Part shown: positions 35,101 through 48,170 of the stretch, piece by piece
Layout of the letters: each line of letters begins with the position of its first letter
How positions within the stretch are numbered: position 1 is the stretch's first letter
Assembly (NCBI GenBank): GCA_037074615.1
Contig: CM073563.1
Span: 17,344,501-17,408,500 of the forward strand
Origin: Leucaena leucocephala
Taxonomy: Eukaryota > Streptophyta > Magnoliopsida > Fabales > Fabaceae
DNA: 64,000 nt
Direction: 5' to 3'
The notes under the pieces: model-generated
Told to the model about the DNA's origin: nothing
Database searches by the model: none
What the model saw: the letters and a program-made list of their open reading frames with translations, nothing else
Program-made: the position numbers and the translations under genes

Positions 35101-37799
35101 CTAATTCATTCAAAGATTGGAATTATTTCCCCTTGTATATATAGTCATATTATCTAGTTGATAAATATCTTACAAGTCCAAATTGCTGGATATATAGACA
35201 TGGGAGGGACTCTATGGTGCTAAATGTTTGTAATAAGTAAAAGGGGGCCAAGACGGAGGCGGCGATCATTAAAATCTCATTTTCTCAAGATTTCTCAAGC
35301 TAGGAAGGCCACTCTCTTGACATAGACTTTATTTTGTAGCAAATTCCTTTTGTTTCTCAATTTCTTAATCATGCGAAATAATTTATTGTTTGTTCACAGT
35401 TGTTCGCTTTGCCTAAGTTGTATGCATTTTTCCCTATCCTTATGATCTATACTATCAAAATAAAAATAAATAATAATTTTGTTACTATAAAATCACTATG
35501 TATAATATGTTGACAATTTTAACTAATTATATTATTCATATTATGTATTATTTTTAAGTTATGAAACGCTTTTTTATTAGATTAGATTTTGTATATGGAA
35601 GTTATATGGATAACCAAAAATTTTGTATTTCTTGATAACAGAAATTTTGTATCTGTATAAAGAAAAAGAATTGGTGGGTCCTTATGTGCCATTTGCCAAT
35701 GGAAAGACCTGGCAGGACGAATTGAAAATAGAGAGGTCCGTTTGATTGGTAAAACTTAAAATTGAATTTAATGTAAAGAAATAACAATATACTCCTGATA
35801 TAAATATATGATTTAATTAGTAAATTGATTTTAATTTAAAATATAATATATATTTATTAAATTATTTCTATTGATACTCTTTAAAAAATGATCAAATAAG
35901 AGAAGGAGAAAATGAGTTAAAAAAGATGATTATAGTATTTTAAAAAAATATAGTATAATAATTAATTTAATTATTTTTTTAATATAATTAAATTAATTAA
36001 ATATATTTTATATAGTTAAATAGATTTTATATTTAGAATAGTAAGAGTATTTGTCTTTTTGACTCGTGACTATGATTAGTATATTATGTAGATGAAGTTT
36101 AAATCTGAACTCAAACTGAAAAGGGAATTTGTGTACTTGTTCAAGCGGGAGATGGAGGAATGAGGATAAAGTCCATCGAACATTACAATTTGATTATTTA
36201 TACATATTATTTAATATCCAAGTAACCTAACTAGAAATTTCTCCAATTTGCTACTGGGAGTAGTATAAAATAGGCTATAATTAATTATTTATTATTATAA
36301 TTAAAATTTTGAAATATTATCTTCTTTTAGGCAGTAGTATTTTTATATTATTGAATAATAGTAAAATTAATAAAAATTTTGAAATAAAACTAAAGGAGAA
36401 TTATTGATTGGGAATATTAATTATGACATGTAGATAAAAGAATTAAAAATATTGAGTTTATAATTAGAAATTTGAAATATTATATAATTATTTAATGATA
36501 TTATTAATTAATTACTAATATAAGAATTAAAATATTTTAAAGATCAAAATAAAATTATTAATAAAGATTATTGATTATAATTTATAAATAAATAAATAAA
36601 AAGTATAGAGTCGCATCAATTTAAATTTATTTATAATTTAATTGGGATTACAAGATTATAAAAGTATAGTTGGTTGATAGTGATTGATTAAATAATTATA
36701 TATTCTATTTTTTTACTCCTTCCTTCCACTTTGGTTCGTTCTTCTCTTTCTTCTCTTTTTTTTTTTTTCTGTTTTTTGTCTGTATTGTTTCCTTTTCTGC
36801 TTGCTTTTTGCCTTTCATCTTCTCTTGTTTTTTTTTCCAATCCAACTTCGCTTGACATGTGAATCAAAAAATATATGACATGAGTAAAACAGCAAGTAGT
36901 TTTTCTACATGAATTGATTCAGTAACAGAAATGGCATCCCAATCAATCTTAAATTTCCAACAATGTGGTTCCAGTAATGAGAAACCCATTGCTGTTAATT
37001 GTCCTAATAACCTACAGCATAGCTCTTATTAGAAAATGATGTTTTAAAGACATGTTAAGGGTTCAAGGCATTAGCAATGGTTATGTCATTTAAGGGGAGT
37101 GTTTGGAATATAACTTTGTTGAAATGAATGCCCCAATCATTTCCACTCATCAATGTGTAAGTGTGATTTTGAAAAAAAATTTAGACAAATTCTAGAGATA
37201 ATTAAGTTATACGGGACATGTACACCATGAATGAATGGCAATGATATTCAAATTCCATCCAACAAGGGTTATGCCTTTTATATTCATTTGCCCTGGTGGC
37301 AAGATTCTAAGCGAGATGACCTAGGATTGTAGGGCTTAATTCTATAATTTTGATATCCTTATTTTTTTTTGGTAAATTGTTTTTGATATCCTAATGATAA
37401 GGTTAATCAGCTGCGTTTTGACTCTAGTGCTTAGCTTCCTTTTCTAAAATCTTAAAGTCCTTTTTTGTCTTTATCTTGAGTCGTGAATTGCCATTCCTAA
37501 ATTCAGCCACTTAACTCTAACTTCTTCAAAAGCTTCCTACAAATCAAATTTAATGGAAGGAGCATCATTTGGTCCAAGGAATTAAGAAACTAAGAGCAAT
37601 TTCATAAAATATTGCAAAATTTTATCCTTAAATTAAGCAATTGACTTTGACTCAAATATGCACAATTAAATGTAATAATATCCAAAATACATGCTAAAAA
37701 TCACTAAAATGATATGGAAATGTTATATGAAATATGGGTTTATTAGTTTGGATAGAGAGAAAGATGAGGAGAGAAGAATTTTTTGATGTACGGTATTTG
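35101..37799. other. AT-rich intergenic sequence
   Basis: No supportable gene. A C/T-rich stretch with long T runs lies at 36700-36850, followed by sequence without recognisable features. Confidence 0.5.
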
Positions 37800-39655
37800 T
37801 CTCAATTGTTCCATCACAAAGCACAAAGATATGACCTTTATAAAGATATATTGGTTATGAATCTCCTTCTATAATCAAATATTTAGAACTATTAATGAGA
37901 AATTTATTTATAACACGTTTTGATAATTGTCATTTTGATGAGACAATTTTCAACATTATGGGAGATAATAAATTGCTGGATAAAGAAATCACATAGAAAA
38001 TAGTATTTTTCTCTCATATAGATCCTCGAATACAACAATATGAGCTTAAAGTTTAAAAACTAATTCATTTACAAAATATTACAAATCAACTGTCATATGT
38101 ATTTATTGACCCTAAGAGAATTATAAAATATCACATTCAAGCTAAAAATGCTCCAATTAGAACTGATATACAAGTAGAACAAGTATCGAGTGTAAATGAA
38201 ATTAAACGACACTTGAAGCATGGAAGACCAATCAGGTCTAAAAATAAAATTCTAGAAAAAAAAGAGTAAATAGTCAAGATAGTCAAATTGAGGAGGCTGG
38301 TCTTATAGGAAAGACCCAACACATAACTGATCAAAAGACCCCAGAAGAGGTCTAGGTACCTAAAAATAATGAAAAGATCTCGATAAGTTATGTTACTATA
38401 TGAAAAAGATGGAATAGAGAAAATATAGTCATCAAAGATATTTTTTCATACAATGTTGATGTTGAAATAATTAATCAAAATGGGGATCTTGAACCTACAC
38501 CAGTTGAAGAATGTAAACATAGAAATGATTGGCCAAAATAGAAAGACGGTTTTTAAGTAGAATTGATTTCACTTTCAAAATATGAAGATTTTGGACCTAT
38601 AGCCCAAATATCGAATGGTATTGAACAAGTTGGGTATAGATGGATTTTTGTGCAAAAATGAAATAAGAAAAATGAGGTTGTTAGATATAAAGCACGACTT
38701 GTGACACAAGATTTTTTGCAAAGACCTTGTATTAATTATGAAGAAATATAATCTACTATGGTGGATACAATCACTTTAAAATATCTAATTAGTTTGACAG
38801 TGTATGAAAAGCTTAATATGCATATAATAGATATTGTTACAACATACTTATATGTTTCTTTAAATATTAAAATTTATATGAAAATACCTAAAGAATTTAA
38901 ATTGCCAAAAGGATGTAAGAATTCTCGAGAAAATTATGCAATTCGTTTGCATAAATCCTTATACATATTAAAATAATCTGGAAGAATATGGTATAACCAT
39001 CTAAGTGAATATTTGTTAATGGAAGATTATAAAAGTGATTCAATTAGCCAATGCATTAGAATTTGTCATAATTGCTGTCTATGTGAATGACTTGAATATA
39101 ATTAAAACTCCTGAAGAGTTTCAAAAAGCAGTTGATTGTTTAAAGAGATAATTTGAAATGAAAGATCTGGAAAAAAATAAAATTTTGTATTGGTTTACAA
39201 ATAGATCACTTAACAAATGGAGTTTTTCTTCATTAATAAACTTATATTGAAAAACTATTAAAGCAATTTTATTTGGATAAAGCGCATCCATTAACTACTC
39301 TAATGGTTGTGAGATCACTTGTTATAGAAAAAGATCATTTTTGCCCTCAAGAGGAAAAGGAAGAACTTCTTAGTCCGGAAGTACCATATCTTAATGCTAT
39401 AAGCACACTAATGTATCTTGCTAATTCAACATGACTTGATATTCATTTGTTGCGAGTTTATTGACAAGATTTAGTTCTTCCCTAACAAGAAGATATTGAA
39501 ATGGAGTTAAATATATATTTTGATACCTTCAAAGGATAATTGATATGGGATTATTTTGTTCTAATGAATCTGTATCACAATTGATTGGTTATGCAGATGT
39601 AGGTTTTTTATTAGATCCACATAAAGGTAGATCTCATACAAGATATTGTTGATTC
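37800..39655 (+). pseudogene. Decayed Ty1/copia pol (different lineage from A-C)
   Basis: Scattered plus-strand frames give copia pol in order. The integrase C-terminus and linker (ESPSIIKYLE, FDNCHFDE, KHGRPIRSK-like) come first. RT follows: GYRWIFVQK, VRYKARLVTQDFLQRP, TTYLYVSLNIKIYMKIPKEF and YAIRLHKSLYILK. The catalytic region reads AVYVNDLN, with N where the second D of YVDD belongs. RNase H ends at GYADVGFLLDPHKG. There are many stops and frame changes. The longest open piece is 38758-38976. No LTRs were found. The RNase H end is cut where the TTATCGA repeat begins. Confidence 0.8.
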
Positions 39656-42305
39656 TATTGTATCACCCCAAGAGGGGGTGAATTAGGTGATTTTAAAAGT
39701 TTTGAAAACTCTAAAGATATTTGAATGAATTTAGAGAGTAAAGTTTAGAATGATATCACCGAAGGAAGAAGTTGTAGAAGAAAGATTGCAAATGATTATT
39801 TATACTGGTTAAGCCTAATCCACTTGGCCTATATCCAGTCCCCAGAGAGTTCCTCTGAGTGTTCTACTATCTCCAAGATTCCTTAGGCTCTTGGTGCCTC
39901 ATTACATTCATTGAGAATCATTTCTTATACCCCCTTATAACCTGTAAGGTTATCTAGTAAGAATCCCTATCACTCCCCTTTATACTTGCAAGGTTACATC
40001 CACTCAAAAAGTCTCTCACTCTTAAGCAATTTAGAAAAATGACTGATACAAAGATATATATACTCTCTCAGTAGAGGAATTTTGATAAACACTTAAGCTC
40101 AACTCACTTAGTTTCTCTCTTCTAAAAATAGAATGTGTATACTATGAATCAAAGAAAAGAAAACAGAGTAAAACAAAGATACATCAACGTATATGATCGA
40201 AGTGCATTGTCTACATCCCTTTCTTTAGCTTATTCATTTTTGGCTTCTTATTCTTTTATACTTGTTTTCATAATTCCGTTGAAGTAGCTGTTATTGAATA
40301 TAGCCATTATTGCTGACATAGACATTTGACTTTGGCTCCTTATTGATCTCTTCCTTTATCTTGCCATAGCCTGTAAATAATCTTAGAACATGTTTTAGTG
40401 AATATATATAATCATTATAAGTATATAGTAATTATTTCCAAATAATTTATAATTAAATATCAAAATCTAATAAAGTCTTGTTCAAAATACTTTTCACAAA
40501 ATGACTTGTCTTATCAAAGAGTTTATCGAAGAATACTCTTATTGAAAATATTTTTGATAAATTGCTAAAGAATTGTATTTAGAACAGTTTAAATCTTATC
40601 GAGTAATTCTTCGATAATCATCCTTATCGAAAAGGATTTCAATAATTCTTCAATACATTGTATAGAAATGATTCATGATTTATTGAATAGTTTTTAGATA
40701 AATGCCCTTATCGATAAACTCTTTGATAAATTTTTTAAAAAATATATGCTTTTAGATGTATTGATATATTTCACAATACATCATTTATCGAAGTGTTTTT
40801 AGATAAATGAGTTCTTTGAATAGTTTATCGATAAATGTTGAAGAACATTCTTTCAAGCTTTCAAACATACTTTTATATTCTTTGATCCTTTAATCCTTTT
40901 TCTCAAATAATATACTTAGAAACAAATGATTAAAAGATCATTTATCAATTACATCAAATCACAAGATCATAAGCTTGATAAGATTATTAAGAATTAAACA
41001 TGTAAGCATATAAGACCAAGCCACAAGATCATATATCATAAGCTCAACTAAAAATGATTTATCACACTAGAATAAGTCATGAGCATATAATCATTAAGTA
41101 AATAAGCATGCTATAAATCCATGAAGATTAATCATTTAATCAATTCAAATAATTCATAAGCACAACAAAGTCATTCACAGATCAATAATATATTTTAAGA
41201 TAATTCAGTTTAAGCTTCATAAAAGGATCTTACTGAAGATCTCTTCAATAAATAATTTAATTGAATAGTTTATTGATAAGAGCATAATAAACTAAACTTT
41301 AAATCATTCATGAATAATATAATCTTCATAATTTCAAGTCTAATCAAACCATAGATTATTTAAATAGATCAATCAAACATTGTAAGAAATAAATCATCAT
41401 CAAAATGTTTCAAACAATTAAATCACCATCAAAACATTTATCAAATCAAGACTCAAGTGATTTGAATTTGAAACAACTTATATTTTCTTTCTTCCATTTG
41501 ATCTTATATATTTGCAATTTAAAATTCTAAAGATAAATTTGAAGAGAAAGTAATTCAATTAGATTACTGTAAAGATTATTTATCAGAATAGAAACATCAG
41601 TGTTTTAGGAAACCTAAAAATATTATCAATGATCTGATTTGAAACCTTTAAACCTTTTCATTTTCTAATTATAAGATTTTATAAAACATGTTAAACAAGT
41701 ATGATGATACATTATCAAAAGCAAGTAATATGAAAAATCATTTAGTTTAGTGTCCTTATTTATCGAAGAGTTATTCGATAAATCCCCTTATCGAATAGAT
41801 CTTCGAGAAATGGGTCTTTGAAAACATAATAGCTTCTTTTAAAAATCAGAGTTGATTGATCGAATATCTTATCGATAAATACTCTGTTCGATCAATTATT
41901 TGAAAAAATATTTCATAAAATTCTTTTCACAAAGCTAAGTTGGTGAAATATTTATTGAAGGCTTTTTCGATAAATCCCCTTATCATCAAGTAAATCTTCC
42001 AATAACTTTAGTTTCATAACAACAACTCTAGAATTTTCATAAGCTAAATTTATATTGATTTATTGAAGTCTTTATCCACAAGAGACTTTATCAAATAAGT
42101 CTTGGATAAATACTTTTTTAGAAATCATATTTTACTTCAAAAATTCTTTCTCATTTTATCGAATAACTTATTGAAAAACTACCTTATCGAGGAGCTTTTT
42201 GGTAAATACTCTTTATCAGTTAAGTTTTATTTTGAAATATTTTCTCAATTATTTGTCATTATCAAAATATTTACACCAGATAAAATTGCAAGGTTATTAT
42301 AAATT
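39656..42305. repeat. Dispersed repeat, copy 1 (TTATCGA-rich), possibly an LTR
   Basis: It starts TGTATCACCCCAAGAGGGGGTGAATTAGG directly after the copia RNase H remnant and is related over its first 1.7 kb to 61540-63283. The shared 5' portion includes GGCCTA..TCCAGTCCCCA and repeated 'ACCTGTAAGGTTA..GAGAATCCCT'-like lines. The 3' portion is crowded with TTATCGA/TTCGATAAA words, some forming the palindrome TTATCGATAA. The start motif is of a type often found at LTR starts in plants, but I see no partner LTR, PBS or coding region. The right end is uncertain. Confidence 0.65.
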
Positions 42306-42659
42306 ATGTCATAATATTTATACTAAACATAACCGCAAACTGGTGTATATATATTTACACTGACTTTCCTCTAACAATTGGTACAAATTTAATTAATCCA
42401 ATATTAATAATCTTTCTCAGCATGCCATTATCATTAGTATTGTTATTTGGCCAGATTAATTAATATTTAAATTAAAGATCAAGAGATTAAAATAATAATA
42501 ACTTATATATATATATATATATTAATGTGGTTCTCGCCAAAAATAGACATATAGTTATCAATTAAAAAAAATAAAACCTAAAATTAAAATCCTAAACCCT
42601 AATTAAACAACAAATTAAACTTAAAAAACCTAATAATTTAAAAAAAATCTAAAATTATT
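42306..42659. other. AT-rich spacer
   Basis: A TATATA run lies near 42500. No gene seen. Confidence 0.4.
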
Positions 42660-43029
42660 CTATCTTTCTCATTGTCAGAGGAGTGAAAGGTTTTGGCGCT
42701 TGAAGGTTTACCCCAACCATCATTTGAAGGGAGTCATAGTCATCATCGTTAGGCAGCTTGTTAACGCGCTTCAGGATCTTATCAAGCCTGGCCTTTATAT
42801 GGCCGAAGGACTATCTTAGAACGTTCACATCATCAGCGATATGAACATAGTCATTCATTAGTTCAACAATATAAACCTGGAGGTAGGCAATGGCCTCTAG
42901 CAAGTCATTTTTGGTGGTTAGGTCAATAACAGGTGATGGCAATAGTAGTGATGGCGATAGAGAAGGTGGTGGGAGGGGCAGGTCAACGGGAGGTAGAGCT
43001 TGAGTGTAGATGTTGCAATTTTTTGCCAT
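42660..43029 (-). pseudogene. Small unknown reading frame with an in-frame stop
   Basis: From ATG 43029 the frame reads MAKNCNIYTQALPP, then a proline/serine-rich stretch (PLPPPSLSPSLLLPSP), then LEAIAYLQVYIVELMNDY, a possible helix. A TAG at about 42811 interrupts it. Beyond it the same frame stays open for about 45 codons (SFGHIKARLDKILKRVNKLPNDDDYDSLQ), which again looks helical, so the stop may be a recent nonsense change. I do not recognise the family; a plant transposon-associated protein is possible. Confidence 0.35.
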
Positions 43030-43755
43030 ATGGAACCGAAGAAAGAAAAGAAGAGAGAGATTTAAGACTTTAGATTTTCATCATGCCTATACTTATAGCC
43101 AAAATTGCCAGAGTAAAATTATGTATTGAGATTTTCAAGAGACACATCTGATCACTCTTAATGAGAAGGGTTGGAAGACATAAGGACTTTGGAGAAAATA
43201 TTCTGATGAAGCAGGAAGGTTCTAGACTAGTTCAACTAAAGAGTTGATGTAAAGAGTAATCTTTATAGTGGCTCCACAAAGACCCATTGTAAAAAGATAG
43301 ATTGGGTTCTCATAAAGCTGGTGTAAGTAGTTTTGTTTACACCACATATATGTGCATCTGAGGTCAAGAGTTGTTTATATACACAAATGCTACTGGTCAT
43401 ATTTTTTACTTTGTCCCTACATGTTTTTTACTTCCATAAATTTCTTTTATCTAAAATATTAGTCTTTATAATTTAATAAAAAAATTAGATCATTTTATCT
43501 CTTAAAGGGCAAAAACCCATAGTTTAAACTTAAGTCTTAATGATCAAAACTAAAATTCATTCACACAAAAAAGAATATAAGGTTAATGAATATTTAACAC
43601 TTCAAAATATTTTTTAGATATAATTTTACCCTTCAAATATTAAAAATAGATTAATTTTCACCCTCATTTAACGTCCTCCTAACGTCTGTCCCTTACTCGG
43701 TAAACGCGCATCTACAGCCTACTCCCTCTTCTCTTAAAGCGTGTGCCATCCCAAT
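43030..43755. other. Intergenic, upstream of the duplicated exon
   Basis: AT-rich sequence with no supportable gene; similarity with the APO4 locus begins only at about 43756. Confidence 0.4.
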
Positions 43756-44373
43756 GGTTTTGCCCAAAGCCTCAGCCGTTTCTCGAGACTCTTCCTTGAC
43801 TCTACTCGCAGTCTCCCTCTCACTTTGACCATTGTCTTTCACTTCTGTTGGCGTCAGTCAGAGCTTTGCTCAAAAGCTCTTCTTCCTTCTTTTGATGTCC
43901 TCTTTTCTCTGTTTTTCCATTCTCTACAGCGTCGACATTAGGTATGAGATCCTTTCTCGTGTTTGAGATTCTGTCGGCTTATTTCTCTTTGCTTATTTAT
44001 TTATTTTTAATTTAGCTGGGAGATTGGTTGAAGTACTATGCTAATGATCTGGATTAGGTGGATTTTGGGTTAATGGTTACGTAACTTAATGAACTGTTCA
44101 AGTGATGCTTCTGTATTGTTTAGAGAAGAATGATATAAATGAGTTGTTATTTGTTTGTTTATGAATTACTATGGTGATTTAGTTGTGCTGTTAAACTTAG
44201 TCACTATGGAAGAATATCAACTATCCTAATATTTTGTTGCTATGAAATTTATAATTTATTCTTTCTATTCATTGAGTTAAACCTCTTTAGATTTTGTTTC
44301 CTATAAGTTCATACCAAGCTAGAGAAATTGAGCTTCTTTATTACAATGTTGTTGTCTCATGACTTATAAATAT

Positions 44374-44611
44374 TGATGCGTTCTTGATTAGGAATATGAA
44401 AAGAAATGAAGAAAGAAGAAGAAACATAAGGAGAACAGAGAAGAATAAGAGAAATCAAAGAAAATGAAGGAAAGAAAGAGAGGAAATAGAATAACCAAGA
44501 CTGAAATGTCACGTGTTTTATTTATCTCAAGTCTTAAGTCTCTCTCTTATCAGGTATGTTACTATTTATATACCTTAGCCACAGTAACTAAGTCTACACC
44601 CACAGTAACCA
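44374..44611 (-). repeat. 3' LTR of the gypsy element (inner end deleted)
   Basis: TGATGCGTTCTTGAT..CCCACAGTAACCA matches 49991-50215. The final stretch to CATAACA seen in the other LTR is missing, and integrase-coding sequence starts almost at once. Confidence 0.88.
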
Positions 44612-44613
44612 TA

Positions 44614-46900
44614 CTACTCTTTTAATCTGTAAGGCTGTAGCTTAAGGAAAATCCATTGTCCTAGCTGAAACTCACGATCAAATTGTTTAGCATCTAGTTT
44701 TTGTTTCATAGTATTGACAAATTTGTATTTTAGTACAGCCATCATTCTTTCTCTTGCTGTAAAACTCCTATCTACAACCTCAATAATAGTTGATCTAGGA
44801 ATATAGGGAGAATAAACTGGAGGTTTCTGCCCATACAACAACTCATAGGGAAGTAGATGTATGAAAATTGGTATTATGCCACCATTTAGCCAAGGATACC
44901 CAAGAGCTCCACTCCTTAGGATTCTCCCAACACATATATCTTAGATATGACTCTAAACAGCGATTCAACACTTCAGTCTGCCTATCACTTTGAGGATGGT
45001 ATACTGATGACAATTTATGTTCAATTCTTCAAACCTTGACAAACTCCTTCCAAAAATTGCTGATGAAGATAGGATCCCTATCATTTATTATTTTTGCTGA
45101 CGCACCATGAAGCTTATAAACCTGATCAAGACAAATCTGTGTAAGGGAGGAAGCTGTGAGTGGATGAGATAAAGTAATGAAATGAGCGTACTTACTCATA
45201 CGGTCAACTATGATTGAAATAACCTCCTTCCCATTAGATTTAGGAAGGTCATCTATAAAATCTATAGATATACTCTCCCAAACCTTGCTTGGAATGGGAA
45301 GAGGTTGCAGTAACCCTGGAGAAGCTATAGTTTCATATTTACACATGTGTCACATCGTTTTACATATTCTTTCACCTCCTTATGCAGATTCTTCCACCAA
45401 AAAGGCCACAAACCTTTTGATATGTTGCATTAATTCCTGAATTACCCCTTGAGTACTAGAATGGAGTTATTCAAGAATCTGTTGTCTAGTGGTAGCAACA
45501 TCCCCTACCATAATCTTACCATTTATACGCAAAACAGATCCATCCCAAGAAAACCTCCCAAAAATCCCATCAGGTTGCTGTTTAATATTTGTTAATATGG
45601 GTGCCATCACCAAATCAGCTTCCCATTAACTTTTGATCAATTCTAGCAACTCAGGAGAAGTAGTGTAATGCATCATGTGCAGAATTTGAGAGCCATGCAG
45701 CCTTGAAAGGGTATCGGCTACAAAATTATCAGTTCCCTTCTTGTATTGGATCTTATAATCATACCCCATCAATTTAGCTATCCATTACATTTGAAAAGGT
45801 GTCTTGAGCTTTTGTCCCAACAAGTATTTAAGACTTTGCTAGTTAGTTATGATGCTGAAGCATGATTGCTCTAAGTGTTAGTGCAAATTTTCTACTGTAA
45901 GTACTACTGCCAGTAGCTCCTTTTATATATTGAAAGCTTAGCATGCTGAGGGGCTAATACCTTACTAAAATACTCAATTGGTTGTCCTTCCTGCATAAGA
46001 ATAGCCCCTAACCTGACCCCACATGCATCTGTCTCCATCACAAATATCTTAGAAAAGTCAGGCAAAGCAAGAATAGGAGCTGAAACTAAAGTGTCCTTCA
46101 TTTTTTAAAAAGAACTACTAGCTTGTTCAGACCATTGGAAAGCATCCTTTCAAGTAAGGATAGTTAAAGGATGAGCCAACTCCCCAAAATCCTTAATAAA
46201 CCTCCTGTAATAACTAGCCAAGAGAGGAATCCCCTTAATTGCTTTACACTCTAGGGCTTTGGCCAATCTACTACAGCTTGAATCTTCTTAGGGTATGTTG
46301 ACACCTTCCCTGATGTAATAATATGCCCTAAATACTCCACACTTTGAGCAACAAAGGTACATTTAATCTTCTTGACAAAATACTGATGGTCACGAAGAGT
46401 ATTCAATATTATTTCCAAATGTGAAATATGTTCTGCCATGGAAGGACTATAAATGAGAATATCATCAAAAAACACCAATACAAACTTATGAAGGTAAGGC
46501 CTAAAAATATCATTTATAGCCCCTTGGAATATGGCTGGGGCATTGGTCAACCCAAAAGGCATAACCAACCATTCATAATGGCTTGAATGAGTCTTAAAAG
46601 TTGTCTTGTAACAATCTTCAGGTACCATTCTTATATGATAGTAACTAGCCCTCAAATCTAATTTAGTGAACCACTTAGCAGAATGTAATTCATCCAATAA
46701 GTCCTCCACTAATGGAATTGGATATTGATTCTTTATTGTATGCTTATTTAACTCTCAATAGTCAATGCACATTCTCCAAGTCCCATCCTTTTTTAATAAA
46801 ACAAGAGGAGCAACAAAAGGCAAACAACTCTCTTGTAAGACCCCATTATACAAAAGGTCTCTAATATGCTGTTCAATAACATCCTTCTATACAGTAGAGT
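44614..46900 (-). pseudogene. gypsy pol: RT, RNase H and integrase, broken
   Basis: Order on the minus strand: an RT start with MCIDY-stop-ELNKHTIKNQYP (CGA to TGA likely); the RT core 46709-46251 (KWFTKLDLRASYYHIRM, MPFGLTNAPAIFQ, VFFDDILIYS, GHIITSGKVS); RNase H 46101-45904 (FVMETDACGVRLGAILMQ, IEYFSKVL); integrase 45346-45029 (SIDFIDDLPKSNGK, VDRMSKYAHF, IINDRDPIFISNFW), continuing in pieces with QTEVLNRCLESY; and the integrase C-terminal region 44841-44614 ending FLKLQPYRLKE. Catalytic D, D and E of the integrase are visible. Several stops separate the pieces. The style suggests the chromovirus side of Ty3/gypsy, but the place of a chromodomain is deleted. Confidence 0.88.
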
Positions 46901-46934
46901 AGTGATAAGGCCTGAGATTAATTGGATTGGTTCC

Positions 46935-48168
46935 TGTGAAAATTTGAAGGATTGAAAGTAGAGGGAAAATACCTCAAAATATTATTAATCCTTTTAAATG
47001 AATGAGAATACAAATAGGTATTTATATAGACAAAAATATAAGTTAATAGGCTAAACTTATAATATATCATAATCCTAATATCTTAGATTTATTCTTCTAA
47101 GATATGATAATTTAATATTCAAATCTAATTCTAAGTAATATCTAAACTTAATTTTAGATAATTAATTAAGTAACTAATAAAACATAATATTAATTAATAA
47201 TTAATTATAAATTAGAGCATCTCAACACTCTCACTCAAGTTGGATCTACAGCTTGAATATTTGTGTTTCTCAATACTCCCCCTCAAGTTGGGAGACAACT
47301 TATATGTGAGTAACATCATTATAAAAGAACTAGAATTTTGAATCTTTAAACCAGTAGTGACTACTAAACTGAATTTGATTAGATCTTAAGACAAAGTTAC
47401 GAACTTGACAAAGAACTTTTATGTTAGAGGCTTGACAAGAACATTTGCAAGAGAGGAATTTAATGAAGAATTATATGTACTAATCCCATAACCTATGAGA
47501 TTTTGTGAGAATGGACCCAAGTTATTCTCTTCTATTGTAATCCACTTGGGTTTACACATTAATCTAACCTCACTTGAGGTAGATAAATTAATCCCATAAC
47601 CTATGAGATTTTATGGGAAGAGACCCAAGTTACCCTCTTCCATTGTAACCCACATGGGTTTACATACTAATATAACCTCACTTGAGGTAGATAAACTAAT
47701 CATATAACCTATGAGATTTTGTCAGAAGAGTCCCAAATTATCTTCTTCTATCATATGTAACTAATCTTCACTTGAATGTGTGCCTTCTCTTCATGCTTAG
47801 CATTTTTCTTCTTCTTCAGGCTCTGATACCAGGTAAAAATTTGAAGGATTGAAAGTAGAGGGAAAAGGCCTCAAAATATTATTAATCCTTTTAAATGAAT
47901 GAGAATACAAATAGGCATTTATATAAACAAAAATATAAGTTAATAGGTTAAACCTAGAATATATCATTATCCTAATATCTCAAATTTATTCTTCTTAGAT
48001 ATGATAATTTAATATTCAAATATGATTCTAAATAATATCTAAACTTAATTTTAGATCATTAATTAAATAACAAAATATAATATTAATTAATAATTAATTC
48101 TAAACTAGAGCATCTCAACACTCCCCCTAAAACTAGATCTATAACTTGAATATTTGTGTTTCTCAATA
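46935..48168 (-). mobile_element. TRIM-like non-autonomous LTR element (1234 bp) nested in gypsy
   Basis: Two LTRs (46935-47275 and 47832-48168) flank about 556 bp of internal sequence with no full coding region. The PBS complement CTCTGATACCA (47821-47831) abuts the right LTR and the polypurine complement CTCCCCCTCAAG (47276-47287) abuts the left LTR, so the element reads on the minus strand. It is flanked by a perfect 5-bp target duplication GTTCC (46930-46934 and 48169-48173). Inside are three 108-bp tandem units. Size and lack of pol fit a TRIM or a heavily deleted copia element. Confidence 0.92.
47481..47800. repeat. Three 108-bp tandem units inside the TRIM-like element
   Basis: TAATCCCATAACCTATGAGATTTT recurs at 47481, 47589 and 47697, each followed by GACCCAAG/GTCCCAAA..TCTTCT.T.GTAA blocks. 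Units two and three carry several differences from the first. Confidence 0.85.
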
Positions 48169-48170
48169 GT

